From positions 2,916,501 through 2,980,500 of the forward strand of contig NZ_CP029427.2 of the NCBI RefSeq assembly GCF_002266465.3: a stretch of 64,000 nt of DNA, read 5' to 3'. This DNA is from Bradyrhizobium symbiodeficiens. GTDB taxonomy: Bacteria; Pseudomonadota; Alphaproteobacteria; Rhizobiales; Xanthobacteraceae. A program made the position numbers and the translations under genes. Shown one piece after another: positions 51,156 through 60,187 of this stretch (its first letter is position 1; each line of letters begins with the position of its first letter). The notes under the pieces are model-generated. The model was not told the origin of the DNA. It did not search any database and worked only from the letters and a program-made list of their open reading frames with translations.

Positions 51156-54100
51156 ATGGGAATTGTTCGCTTCGCGCTACGGCTTCCGCACACATTCTAT
51201 GTGCTCGCTGCGCTGATCCTGTTCCTCGGCGGCCTCGCGATCCGCTCGATGCCCACCGATATTTTCCCGGAGATCAGGATTCCCGTCGTCACGGTCATCT
51301 GGAGCTACACCGGGTTGTCGACGCCGGAGATGGAGCAGCGCGTCAGCACCTACAGCCAGTATTCGATCAGCGCCAATGTCAGCGGCATCAAGAATATCGA
51401 GGCGCAGACCCTCAACGGCCTGTCCGTTCAGAAGATCTACTTCCAGCCGGACGTCAATCTCGATCTCGCGATCTCGCAGATCGTCTCGGCGACCAACGCT
51501 ATCCGTGCCCTGATGCCGCCGGGCATCCAGCCGCCGATCATCGTGCAGTTCAATGCGTCCAGCGTGCCCGTGCTGCAGCTCAGCCTCGAGTCGAACAGCC
51601 TTAACGAGCAGCAGCTCTACGATTTCGGCATCTACCGCGTCCGCCAGCAGCTGGCTCCCGTACCGGGCGTGACTCTGCCCACACCCGCCGGCGGCAAATA
51701 CCGCCAGATCATGGTCGATCTCGATCCGAACAAGCTGCTGTCGCGCGGATTGACGCCGCTCGACGTCGTCAATGCGGTGAACACCCAGAATCTGACGCTG
51801 CCGACCGGTACGACCAAAATCGGAGACACCCAATACACCGTTCGCACCAATGCGACGCCGGCCACGATCCACGATCTCAACATGATTCCGGTGAAGTTCG
51901 CGAACGGAGCCACGATCTTCCTGAAGGATGTCGCCCAGGTCCGCGACGGCGCCCAGGTCCAGCAGAACATCGTGCGCGAGGACGGCCACCGCGCCGTCCT
52001 GCTCAGCATCATCAAGAACGGAAATGCGTCAACGCTCGCTGTCGTCAACGGCGTGAAGGCGGCCCTGAAGTCGATCCGCGCGTCGGCCCCGGCGGGGTTG
52101 AAGATCAACGAGCTGTTCGACCAGTCGATATTCGTCACCCATTCGGTCGATGGCGTGCTGCGCGAGGGTGCGATCGCGGCGGGCCTGACCGCGCTGATGA
52201 TCCTGGTGTTCCTGGGATCATGGCGGTCGACGCTGGTCGTCCTGATCTCGATCCCGCTGGCGATGCTGTCCTCGCTGATCGTCCTGTATTTCCTCGGCGA
52301 GACCCTCAACACGATGACGCTCGGCGGGCTTGCCCTCGCGGTCGGTATCCTTGTCGACGATTCGACGGTGACGATCGAGAACACGCACCGGCTCTGGACG
52401 GAGGAAGGCATGCCGCTGTCGGAGGCAACCCTGCACGGAGCGGCCGAGATCGCGGTGCCGACGCTGGTGTCGACGCTCGCGATCAGTTGCGTGTTCACCT
52501 CGGTCGTGTTTCTGGAGGGGCCGGCCAAGTATCTGTTCACGCCGCTCGGCCTCGCCGTGGTGTTCGCGATGCTCGCGTCCTACGGGCTGTCGCGCACGCT
52601 CACGCCGATCACCATCGGCCTGCTGCTCAAGAGCGAGCGGCGCCATGGCGAGGGCGAACGCCCGTCGGGCGTCTTCGCGCGCGCCTCGGCCATGTTCGAG
52701 CGCGGGTTCGAGCGCCTGCGCGATGGCTATTCCGATCTCCTGCTGGCGTTGCTGCGGCATCGCGTCGTCGTGCCCGTTGTCGCCGTGCTGGTGCTGGCGC
52801 TAGGGGCCACCATGTTCGTCTATGTCGGCAGGGACTTCTATCCTTTGATCGACGGTGGCCAGATCCAGCTGCACGTTCGCGCGCCCGCGGGCACGCGTAT
52901 CGAGCGCACGGAAGCGATTTTCCAGGCTGTCGAGGACAAGATCCGCGAGGTCATTCCCGAGCGCGACCGGGCGCTGATCGTCGACAACATCGGACTCCCC
53001 GCGCGGGCCTACAATCTCGCATTCACTGATGGCTCGACCATCGGGGTGAACGACGGCACCATCCTCGTCTCGCTGAAGGACGGGCACAAGCCGACCGCGG
53101 ATTACGTCAGGAAGCTGCGGCAGGTGCTACCTTCGGCATTTCCGGAGGACACCTTCTATTTCCAGGCGGCCGATATCGTCACGCAGATCCTGAACTTCGG
53201 TCTTCCAGCGCAGATCGATGTCCGCACGGTCGGTTACGGCAACAACAACCTGGCCGTGGCCAAGGAGCTGCAGAAGAGTCTCGCGGCGATCCCCGGCGTG
53301 GTTGATGCGCATCTGCAGCAGGAAGTGGATGCTCCCGCGTTCTACGCCGACATCGACCGCACCCGCGCCGCGCAGCTCGGCCTCAATGCGAGCACGGTGG
53401 CGACCAATATCAATGTCAGCCTCAGTTCGTCCTCACAGGTCTCGCCGAATTTCTGGACGGATCCGACGTCAGGCATCCCTTATTATCTGGCCGTGCAGAC
53501 GCCTGAATACAGGGCCAATTCGCTAAACGCATTGGGCAACACGCCAGTGTCGGCCTCCCTTGCCGCAAGCGGGCAGACGGTGCCCGGCCTGCTCAGCAAT
53601 GTCGCCACCTTCAAGCGGGGCACCGTTCCCACCAACTCGAACCAGGCCAATGTCCAGCCGGTGTACGACGTCTATGCGAGCGTGCAGGGTCGTGATCTCG
53701 GCAGCGTTGCAGCCGACATCGAGAAGGTGACGTCCACCCTGCAGAAGCAGCTTCAGCCGGGCAATTCCATTCAGGTTCTGGGACAGATCCAGAGCATGCA
53801 TCAGTCGTTCCGCGATCTCGGAATCGGGCTGCTGTTCGCGGCCATCCTGGTTTATCTGCTGATGGTCGTGAACTACCAGAACTTCGGCGATCCCTTCGTC
53901 GTCATCATGGCGCTGCCGGCGACATTCTGCGGCATCGTGACGATGCTGTTCATCACCGGGACCACGCTGAACGTGCCTTCGCTGATGGGTGCCATCATGG
54001 CGATCGGCGTTGCCTCCGCAAATTCCATCTTGCTCGTGACGTTCGCGCGTGACGAGCAGTTGAAGGGACACTCGGCCTTCCAGGCGGCGCTGAGCGCGGG

Positions 54101-54338
54101 CCGAACGAGGATCCGGCCTGTGCTGATGACAGCGGCCGCGATGATCGTGGGCATGATCCCGATGGCGATCGGCGGGCCCGGCGAGGAGCAGAATGCGGCG
54201 CTCGCGCGGGCGGTCATCGGTGGCCTGCTGTTCGCAACCCCGACTACCTTGCTGATCGTGCCTTATCTCTTTGCCATGCTGCGCAAGGGCAATGACGGCA
54301 AGCCTCGCCACGGCGTATTCGAGGAGCAACCGGAATGA
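51156..54338 (+). CDS. RND efflux transporter permease
   Basis: A 1060-residue RND pump. The N-terminal segment MGIVRFALRLPHTFYVLAAL begins helix 1; two large periplasmic loops and two sets of membrane helices follow. Segment 4 has LAVGILVDDSTVTIENTHR with the two aspartates of the proton relay. Helix 10-12 motifs include MGAIMAIGVASANSILLVTFARDE. It exports hydrophobic or toxic compounds with proton exchange. The start MGIVRF is set by the family N-terminus; no strong ribosome-binding site is present. It overlaps the adaptor gene by four bases. No outer-membrane factor gene lies in the operon. Confidence 0.93.
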   Translation: MGIVRFALRLPHTFYVLAALILFLGGLAIRSMPTDIFPEIRIPVVTVIWSYTGLSTPEMEQRVSTYSQYSISANVSGIKNIEAQTLNGLSVQKIYFQPDVNLDLAISQIVSATNAIRALMPPGIQPPIIVQFNASSVPVLQLSLESNSLNEQQLYDFGIYRVRQQLAPVPGVTLPTPAGGKYRQIMVDLDPNKLLSRGLTPLDVVNAVNTQNLTLPTGTTKIGDTQYTVRTNATPATIHDLNMIPVKFANGATIFLKDVAQVRDGAQVQQNIVREDGHRAVLLSIIKNGNASTLAVVNGVKAALKSIRASAPAGLKINELFDQSIFVTHSVDGVLREGAIAAGLTALMILVFLGSWRSTLVVLISIPLAMLSSLIVLYFLGETLNTMTLGGLALAVGILVDDSTVTIENTHRLWTEEGMPLSEATLHGAAEIAVPTLVSTLAISCVFTSVVFLEGPAKYLFTPLGLAVVFAMLASYGLSRTLTPITIGLLLKSERRHGEGERPSGVFARASAMFERGFERLRDGYSDLLLALLRHRVVVPVVAVLVLALGATMFVYVGRDFYPLIDGGQIQLHVRAPAGTRIERTEAIFQAVEDKIREVIPERDRALIVDNIGLPARAYNLAFTDGSTIGVNDGTILVSLKDGHKPTADYVRKLRQVLPSAFPEDTFYFQAADIVTQILNFGLPAQIDVRTVGYGNNNLAVAKELQKSLAAIPGVVDAHLQQEVDAPAFYADIDRTRAAQLGLNASTVATNINVSLSSSSQVSPNFWTDPTSGIPYYLAVQTPEYRANSLNALGNTPVSASLAASGQTVPGLLSNVATFKRGTVPTNSNQANVQPVYDVYASVQGRDLGSVAADIEKVTSTLQKQLQPGNSIQVLGQIQSMHQSFRDLGIGLLFAAILVYLLMVVNYQNFGDPFVVIMALPATFCGIVTMLFITGTTLNVPSLMGAIMAIGVASANSILLVTFARDEQLKGHSAFQAALSAGRTRIRPVLMTAAAMIVGMIPMAIGGPGEEQNAALARAVIGGLLFATPTTLLIVPYLFAMLRKGNDGKPRHGVFEEQPE

Positions 54339-55606
54339 GCGATGTTCGTGCAAAGACTGATGACGACGAGGCGAGAGACCGCCCGGGGGCAGAGAGCCTC
54401 CGGGTCGTGGAGTTGCCGAGCAAGGGTCCGCGATCCCGCCGGCGTTACGGCGGAGCATTGCTCGGAGGAGGTGCGCTCCTGCTGCTCGCCGGCGGTCTCG
54501 GCATTGGAGCCTGGCGGCACTACGAGGCCGCGCGTGTCGTTGCCGCGGTGGCAGAGCAGGTGCGGACCAACGTTCCGGAAGTGCGGGTGGCGACAGTCAA
54601 GCCCAGCGGCGACATCATGAAGGTGAGTTTGCCGGCGACGACGACCGCATTCGAGGCGGCCAACATCTTCGCGCGGACCAGCGGCTATATCGAGAAGCGC
54701 TACGTCGATATCGGTGATCGCGTCAAGAAGGGCGACCTCCTTGCGGAAATCACCGCGCCCGAGCTGGATCAGCAGATCGCGCAGGCGCAGGCGACGCTGG
54801 CGCAGGACCAGGCCGCGCTTCAGCAGGCGCAGGCAAGCCGGGAGCTCGCCGACGTCACCAATTCGCGCGACAGCAATCTCGTCAAGCAGGGCTGGTTGAC
54901 GGCACAACAGGGCGACAATGATCGTCTCACCCTGCGCGCGCAGCAAGGCGCGGTGGGGGTCGCCCAATCGAACATCACTGCGCAGCAGGCGCAGATCCGC
55001 GTCCTCCAGCAGGAGAAGTCGTACCAGCGTGTGGTGGCGCCGTTCGACGGTGTGGTCACCCAGCGTAACGTGGACAATGGCAGCCTGGTGCAGGCAGGCT
55101 CCACCTTCATGTTCACGCTGATGCATTCCAACGTGATCCGGACCCAGGTGTTCGTGCCTCAGGACGAAGCGTTTGGCGTTGCGCCGGGCGTCGATGCGGA
55201 GATCCGCGTCCCCGAAATTCCGGGGCGGACGTTTGCGGGCAAGGTCACGCGGATCGCAACTGCGCTGCAGCCGGGGAGCCGGACGCTGCTGACCGAGATC
55301 GACGTGCCCAACCCCGATGGCCTGCTCAGTCCCGGCATTTATTGCACCGTCGAACTATCAATCCCGCGCAGGACGCCATCGATGACGATCCCCTCCGACG
55401 CGCTCGTCTTCGATCAAAACGGCCTTCATGTCGTAGTCGTGCGGAACGGCACGGTTCAATTTCAGCAGGTCTCGATCTCCAGAGACTTCGGCACCACGGT
55501 GGAAGTGCGCGACGGTGTGCATCCCGGCGATCAGGTCGTGCTCAATCCTTCGGTCAGCTTGGCAGAAGGCAGCAAGGTCACCGTTCGCAAGACCGAAGTC
55601 AGCTAG
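54335..55606 (+). CDS. RND efflux periplasmic adaptor (membrane fusion protein)
   Basis: A 423-residue adaptor. A 45-residue cytoplasmic tail rich in charged residues precedes one membrane anchor (residues about 46-65). The lipoyl/barrel-sandwich halves are seen at TSGYIEKRYVDIGDRVKKGDLLAEI and VVAPFDGVVTQRNVDNGSLVQAG, separated by a coiled-coil hairpin with many Gln and Ala (residues about 155-205). Membrane-proximal sequence closes the protein. It links the pump to an outer-membrane channel encoded elsewhere. The start overlaps the pump stop as ATGA. Confidence 0.92.
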   Translation: MSDVRAKTDDDEARDRPGAESLRVVELPSKGPRSRRRYGGALLGGGALLLLAGGLGIGAWRHYEAARVVAAVAEQVRTNVPEVRVATVKPSGDIMKVSLPATTTAFEAANIFARTSGYIEKRYVDIGDRVKKGDLLAEITAPELDQQIAQAQATLAQDQAALQQAQASRELADVTNSRDSNLVKQGWLTAQQGDNDRLTLRAQQGAVGVAQSNITAQQAQIRVLQQEKSYQRVVAPFDGVVTQRNVDNGSLVQAGSTFMFTLMHSNVIRTQVFVPQDEAFGVAPGVDAEIRVPEIPGRTFAGKVTRIATALQPGSRTLLTEIDVPNPDGLLSPGIYCTVELSIPRRTPSMTIPSDALVFDQNGLHVVVVRNGTVQFQQVSISRDFGTTVEVRDGVHPGDQVVLNPSVSLAEGSKVTVRKTEVS

Positions 55607-55619
55607 GGGCTCCACAGAG

Positions 55620-56321
55620 ATGATGCGGATTGCGCTCGGCACGATGTTAGCTTTTCTGCTCGGATTCTCTCCGGGCCAGGCACAGGTCGCCACGACCGGC
55701 AGCACGGCAATGGATCTGCCGACAGTGCCGGGTGCGATCGTGATTTCGCCGCTCAACAGTCCGGGCCCGTTTTCCGCGACGACGGTGCCGGGTGCTCCGG
55801 ATACGACGCTGGCGCCTGTTCCGCTCGCCTCGGACCCGACCACGCCGGGGACGGTGGTCGCCTGTGCTCAGCCGTCGTCATCGCCCATGCCGGTACCGGC
55901 GACGCCGAGCGTATCGGCCATGGGCGCTTCGACATCGAGCCTGGCGGCTGAGATTCTTCCGGTCACGGGGCAGAACGGAAGCTCTATCGGAACGATCTCC
56001 GCGGCTGCGCCGGCAGGAACAGGTACGAGTGTTGCATGCAGCTCGATGCCGGGAGGGCAGGTGACGAGCGCTGCGTCTCTGCCGCTTTCGATTCCGCAAG
56101 TGCCGATAAGTCCCGCGCCCGGCACGATCGTTGGGGATACCGGCGGTGCCGGCGGCACAGGCATCGATCCGAATGCCGCGGTCGTACCGAGCCCGAACAG
56201 CTCGGCTTGCATGGAAGGCGTCTCGATGAATCTTGCTTCGCCTGCCACGGTGTTGGCGGCCAACGCTTCTGGCGCTGCGCCAACGCCGGGGGTATCGCCG
56301 ATCCTGCCGCCGGGATGCTGA
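55620..56321 (+). CDS. Secreted Ser/Pro/Thr/Gly-rich low-complexity protein of unknown function
   Basis: A 233-residue protein starting 13 bases after the adaptor stop. A signal peptide (LGTMLAFLLGFSPGQAQ) is followed by low-complexity sequence rich in Pro, Ser, Thr, Gly and Ala. Four cysteines sit in loosely repeated contexts (VVACAQPSSS, SVACSSMPGG, SSACMEG, and PPGC at the very end). No family recognised. It may be an envelope protein co-expressed with the pump. A second ATG three bases downstream is an equally likely start. Confidence 0.65.
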   Translation: MMRIALGTMLAFLLGFSPGQAQVATTGSTAMDLPTVPGAIVISPLNSPGPFSATTVPGAPDTTLAPVPLASDPTTPGTVVACAQPSSSPMPVPATPSVSAMGASTSSLAAEILPVTGQNGSSIGTISAAAPAGTGTSVACSSMPGGQVTSAASLPLSIPQVPISPAPGTIVGDTGGAGGTGIDPNAAVVPSPNSSACMEGVSMNLASPATVLAANASGAAPTPGVSPILPPGC

Positions 56322-56372
56322 GATGAAGATATGGGGGCGGCAGGACGGATGGTGCTTGCTCGCGGCGTCTCG

Positions 56373-56615
56373 TCATCGACGCCCGTGTTCGCCGTGAAGA
56401 TAGCCATGGGTGAAAACCGGCGCGGCCCCACCGGGTCGCTCGAGGCCCATTCGCCCGGCGGGCGTCAGCGCGCCACCATTCAGCACGTCGCGATCGGGGT
56501 ACATCGATGCGAAAGTTGCCGGCTCCTGGTCGGCGAAAGACCAGGCCGCCGATGCTGACGATATCGTTGCCGTTGAGATCAGCGCAGCAGCGATCAAGAC
56601 CTTGAATGCAGTCAT
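56373..56615 (-). CDS. Small secreted protein, conserved-hypothetical type
   Basis: An 80-residue protein with a signal peptide ending ISSASA and a mature part containing PDRDVLNGGALTPAGRMGLERPGGAAP. Start 56615 has GGAG at good distance. I recall similar short proteins in Bradyrhizobium but know no function. It converges with the Ser/Pro-rich gene. Confidence 0.65.
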   Translation of the reverse strand: MTAFKVLIAAALISTATISSASAAWSFADQEPATFASMYPDRDVLNGGALTPAGRMGLERPGGAAPVFTHGYLHGEHGRR

Positions 56616-56865
56616 AGCGATTCTCCATTACTTGCTGTGTGCGGAGAGGCGCGGACGATGATCGCTGCTCGGCTAGTGGCGTTTCCGGAATTGTTCTGAT
56701 GAGACTCATGTAGGTACTCCGGTCGAAGAGTCCCGACGCATGTGCATCACTCCTACGAGAAGATTCTGTCACGGTTGTCAGAACGCTCGCGCCATTGTGC
56801 GTGATCAAACGCGACCGGTGTACGTTTCCGTGCAGCGGATCGCGTGAACATCTGGAGTGTGAGCA

Positions 56866-57147
56866 ATGAGATTATTCCCTGTCGTTTGTGTTGCCGCCTG
56901 TATTGGACTGTCGGGCACCGCGTCGGCCCGTGGTGGTATGGGATCACATATGTCGATGGGTGGCGGCGGTACGCTCGGTACGAGCGCTGCCGCGCCGGGA
57001 ACGAACTCGCTCGGTACCGCACTTCCAGCGTCGGACGGCGGCGGCCACGTGACGAAGGGGCCGTTGCTCGGCACGGACCCGACCATCGACAAGGAAGACG
57101 CCCGGCTCGAGAAGATGCTGGAAGGATCAATCTGCCGCGGCTGCTGA
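56866..57147 (+). CDS. Small secreted glycine/serine-rich protein
   Basis: A 93-residue protein with a signal peptide (FPVVCVAACIGLSGTASA), a Gly/Met/Ser-rich middle, and a charged end DKEDARLEKMLEGSICRGC with two terminal cysteines spaced C-x2-C. GAGTGTGAG precedes the ATG. No family recognised. The CRGC end could bind a metal or form a disulfide. Confidence 0.65.
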   Translation: MRLFPVVCVAACIGLSGTASARGGMGSHMSMGGGGTLGTSAAAPGTNSLGTALPASDGGGHVTKGPLLGTDPTIDKEDARLEKMLEGSICRGC

Positions 57148-57438
57148 AGAGCAGACGTCGCCGGCCTCGTTCGGAGAGCCTCCGAGCTGCGATCAATTGC
57201 AGGATGGGTCTGTCGATCCCGGTAGGTGATTCTCAAATCGCACGAGATATTTCGAGTGAGCCCAGGCGGCAGATAGACCCTCCCGCTGGTTGGACACCCC
57301 CAAACGTGCCTTCGAGAAATTGACGTTGGGTTTCAGAAGATCACGACCGTGGCCGCCGGCTACAAGGAACCCACACCGCTCGGCGGAACGGGCCGTGCGA
57401 CCGTCCGTGGGGCGGCTTACGCATTACAAGGACAAGTG

Positions 57439-58493
57439 ATGAAGCAATCAGGCAACTTGCCGCGTTCGGGCTTCGGCTCGCTCGTATTGATTGCGGTTGT
57501 GCTCGGAGGCGGCGCTGCCGCTTTCGCATATACTGCAGGCTGGCTCTCGCCCGGGCGCCTCACGCCGGAGCGGATGATCGCGGCGCTGGCGCCCCCGGGA
57601 GGCGCGCCGCTGGGGCACCGGCGGAATCATGCCAAGGGAATCTGCTTCACCGGAGCCTTCGAGGCGAACGGAAACGGCGTCGAACTCTCGCGTGCCAGGA
57701 TCTTTGAGCGCGGCAAGTATTCGGCGGTGGGCCGCTTCAATCTCGGCACCACAGATCCGAACGCCGTGGATGCAACCGCGCGTGTGCGGGGTTGGGATTG
57801 CAGATCGCCGCGGCGGACGGCGAAGAGTGGCGGATGGCGCTGATTAATCCGCCGTTTTTCGCGGTGTCGACGCCGCAGGCATTCCACGACCTGCTGATTG
57901 CGTCCGGCAAGAAGGATCCGGAAGCGATGAAGGCATTCATCCAGTCCAATCCGGAATTCGCCGCCTTTGCGACCTGGGCGAAGACGGCGCCCTGGACCGA
58001 CAGTTATGCGGAGGACGCTTACCACGGGCTCAACAGTTTCATCTTCACGGATGCACGCGGCGGCGAGCGGACGGTGCGATGGTCGTTGCTCCCCGCCGCT
58101 CAGGTCGTACCGATATCACAGGCCGAGCTGGAAAAGCGCGGGCCCGATTTTCTCGAGCAGGAGATAACGGAGCGCATCCGCACTGCCGGCCCGCAACGCT
58201 GGACCATGGTCACGACGGTCGCCGATCCCGGCGATCCCACCGCAGACCCGAGCAAGGCCTGGCCGGAGGGCCGCCGGACGGTGCAGGTCGGAACGCTCGT
58301 CGTGCAGCGGATCGAACAGGAGCGGGACGGGCCGTGCCGCGACATCAATTTCGATCCGACCGTGCTGCCGAAGGGAATTCGGGTGTCAGACGATCCTTTC
58401 CCGGCCGCGCGCTCGTCGGTGTACCGCAAGTCCTACGATCTGCGTGCGGCCGAAGCCAGCAGCTATCCGCGAACCGAGGCCGCCAAGCCATGA
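57439..58493 (+). pseudogene. Catalase-family peroxidase (SrpA type), frameshifted
   Basis: Two overlapping frames make one protein of about 351 residues. The first (57439 to about 57791) has a membrane anchor near residues 15-35 and RRNHAKGICFTGAFEANG with the catalytic histidine. The second (about 57789-58493) continues with LQIAAADGEEWRMAL, PPFFAV, the YHGLNSFIF region and DPTVLPKGI...SDDPFPAARSSVY, which carries the haem-ligand tyrosine region. The break sits at a run of four G (57788-57791); five G would restore the frame. So it is either a true one-base deletion or a sequencing error. The family is a monofunctional haem peroxidase anchored in the periplasm, usually followed by a cytochrome b561, as here. 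AAGGACAAG precedes the ATG. Confidence 0.85.
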
Positions 58494-59053
58494 GTACAGC
58501 GCTTCATCGTTTCGCCCTGGTCCAGCGGTTCTTGCACTGGCTGATGGCGGCTTGCATCATTGCCATGCTCTTCATCGGGGTCGGCATGGTGTCTACGGTG
58601 GCACCGACATATTTGCCGCTGATCCTGATCCACAAGACGCTCGGTGTCACGCTTCTGGTTCTCGTCGTGATCAGGCTGGCGTTGCGGCTCCATTACGGCG
58701 CGCCGCCATTGCCGGAGGATCTTCCGCCGGCGATCAAGCTGGGAGCGCGATTGTCACATCTCGCCCTCTATGGCTTCATGATTGTCATGCCGCTGCTGGG
58801 GCTCGGTATGCTCTGGGCTGCGGCCTATCCGGTTGTCCTGTATGGCGGGATTCAAATTCCGGCGGTGCTGCCGCAGAGCGACCGCGCGCACACGCTGCTG
58901 TGGAATGCTCATTTTTATCTGGGCTTCGCCTTCTTTGCCATCGTGCTGCTGCATCTGGCGGCAGCGCTGTTCCACGCCTTGGTCCGCCGCGACGGCGTCT
59001 TCGGGACGATGGCTCTCTTCCGACTGCGGAACAGGACGACGCCGGCGGAATGA
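58490..59053 (+). CDS. Cytochrome b561 (di-haem membrane protein)
   Basis: A 187-residue membrane protein with four hydrophobic segments and the b561 histidines: RFLHWLMA in segment 1, LIHKTLG in segment 2, RLSHLALYG in segment 3, and AHFYLGFAFFAIVLLHLAAALFH in segment 4. It passes electrons across the membrane, probably from quinol to the periplasmic catalase-peroxidase. The start overlaps the peroxidase stop as ATGA, so the two were once, or still are, translated together. Confidence 0.92.
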   Translation: MSTALHRFALVQRFLHWLMAACIIAMLFIGVGMVSTVAPTYLPLILIHKTLGVTLLVLVVIRLALRLHYGAPPLPEDLPPAIKLGARLSHLALYGFMIVMPLLGLGMLWAAAYPVVLYGGIQIPAVLPQSDRAHTLLWNAHFYLGFAFFAIVLLHLAAALFHALVRRDGVFGTMALFRLRNRTTPAE

Positions 59054-59116
59054 ACCCTTCATGCGCCGGCGAAGCGCGCGGCCGAAGTTCTTCAATCTCC
59101 AACAAGGATGACGATC

Positions 59117-59617
59117 ATGACGAAAGCCGATATCCAGACCCCGACGGATCTTGGGGCCAATGCGAACCGGGATATCCCAGCCGCGCTGAGAGCGTTGCTG
59201 GCTGACGTTTTCGCGCTGTACCTGAAGACCAAGAACTTTCACTGGCACGTGTCGGGCCGGCACTTTCGCGACTATCACCTGATGCTCGACGAGCAGGCCG
59301 AGCAGATCTTTGCCATGACCGACGATATTGCCGAGCGGTCGCGCAAGATCGGCGGAACGGCTCTGCGCTCGATCGGCCAGATCGCGCGCGAGCAGCGCAT
59401 TCTCGACAACGATGCCGACTATGTCGATCCGCAGGACATGCTCGCCGAGCTCCGCGGTGACAATCAGCAACTGACGCGGGAGATGCGCCGGGTCCACGAG
59501 CTCTGCGACGAACACGGCGATGTCGCGACCGCGAGCCTGCTGGAAAACTGGATCGACGAGACGGAGCGGCGGGTCTGGTTCCTCTACGAGACCGGCCGAA
59601 GCGGTCCGAATTCGTAA
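59117..59617 (+). CDS. dps: Dps/ferritin-like DNA-protection protein
   Basis: A 166-residue Dps family protein. The ferroxidase motif is KNFHWHVSGRHFRDYHLMLDEQAEQIF, with His and Asp/Glu ligands formed between subunits. ATG 59117 is preferred over 59108 because AAGGA has proper spacing to it. It stores iron and protects DNA against peroxide. It follows the peroxidase-b561 pair, consistent with an oxidative-stress role for this stretch. Confidence 0.92.
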   Translation: MTKADIQTPTDLGANANRDIPAALRALLADVFALYLKTKNFHWHVSGRHFRDYHLMLDEQAEQIFAMTDDIAERSRKIGGTALRSIGQIAREQRILDNDADYVDPQDMLAELRGDNQQLTREMRRVHELCDEHGDVATASLLENWIDETERRVWFLYETGRSGPNS

Positions 59618-59663
59618 GGATTAAGTGTGTTCATGCGGCCGATCGCTGCGAGGGGGGTGAGCC

Positions 59664-60104
59664 ATGATGGGGGGCTCGACATTCACCCGGCACCGGGAGA
59701 TCGCCTGGCGCGGCGGCCGCACCACACCGACATCGCGATTGGTGGCCGAGGAGAGCGCCGTCGCGCTCACCTACAACGGATCGACTCATGCGGTGATGAT
59801 GGGGACGCCGGCTGACCTCGAGGATTTCGGCGTCGGCTTCAGTCTCACCGAAGGGATCATCGGCCGCGCAAGCGAGATCGGGAGCATCGAGTTGATCTCG
59901 AACGAGCTCGGCATGGAAGTCCGGATGTGGCTCGATGGTGACCGCGCGTCGACATTGGCTGCATGGTTGTCGCTCGGCGTGTTCGCGAGTTCGCAGACCG
60001 CCAACGACGTTTTCCTCGGGATCCATGCGCTATCAGGGCAATGGCAGCGGGCGCTGTCCCATCTCCTGCCGCTCGCGGCCTTCCTCCTCGGCAGATCGCT
60101 GTAG
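59664..60104 (+). pseudogene. Chimeric remnant: 5' part of fdhD joined in frame to a DUF1275 (YoaK) fragment
   Basis: The first 88 or so residues are clearly FdhD, the sulfurtransferase that matures formate-dehydrogenase-type molybdoenzymes (VAEESAVAL, YNGSTHAVMMGTPADLEDF, GFSLTEGII). The essential CxxC of FdhD and about two thirds of the protein are missing. From about residue 98 the sequence changes to WLSLGVFASSQTANDVFLGI, then RALSHLLPLAAFLLG, the pattern of a DUF1275 membrane protein, and stops. The total is 146 residues against about 270 for FdhD. It is presumably non-functional as FdhD, so the FdhF/YdeP enzyme 1.6 kb away would need another FdhD. Confidence 0.75.
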
Positions 60105-60136
60105 ATCGCCGTACGGCGCGAACCACGGACAAAAGG

Positions 60137-60160
60137 AAAGGTGCCGGCTTCGGCACCTTT
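60137..60160. terminator. Bidirectional terminator
   Basis: A perfect 10-base stem (AAAGGTGCCG and CGGCACCTTT) with a 4-base loop lies between the convergent fdhD remnant and cupin gene. A-rich sequence on the left gives a T-tract on the minus strand. Confidence 0.75.
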
Positions 60161-60187
60161 CTCGTTCCGGCCCCATATGGGCTTGCT

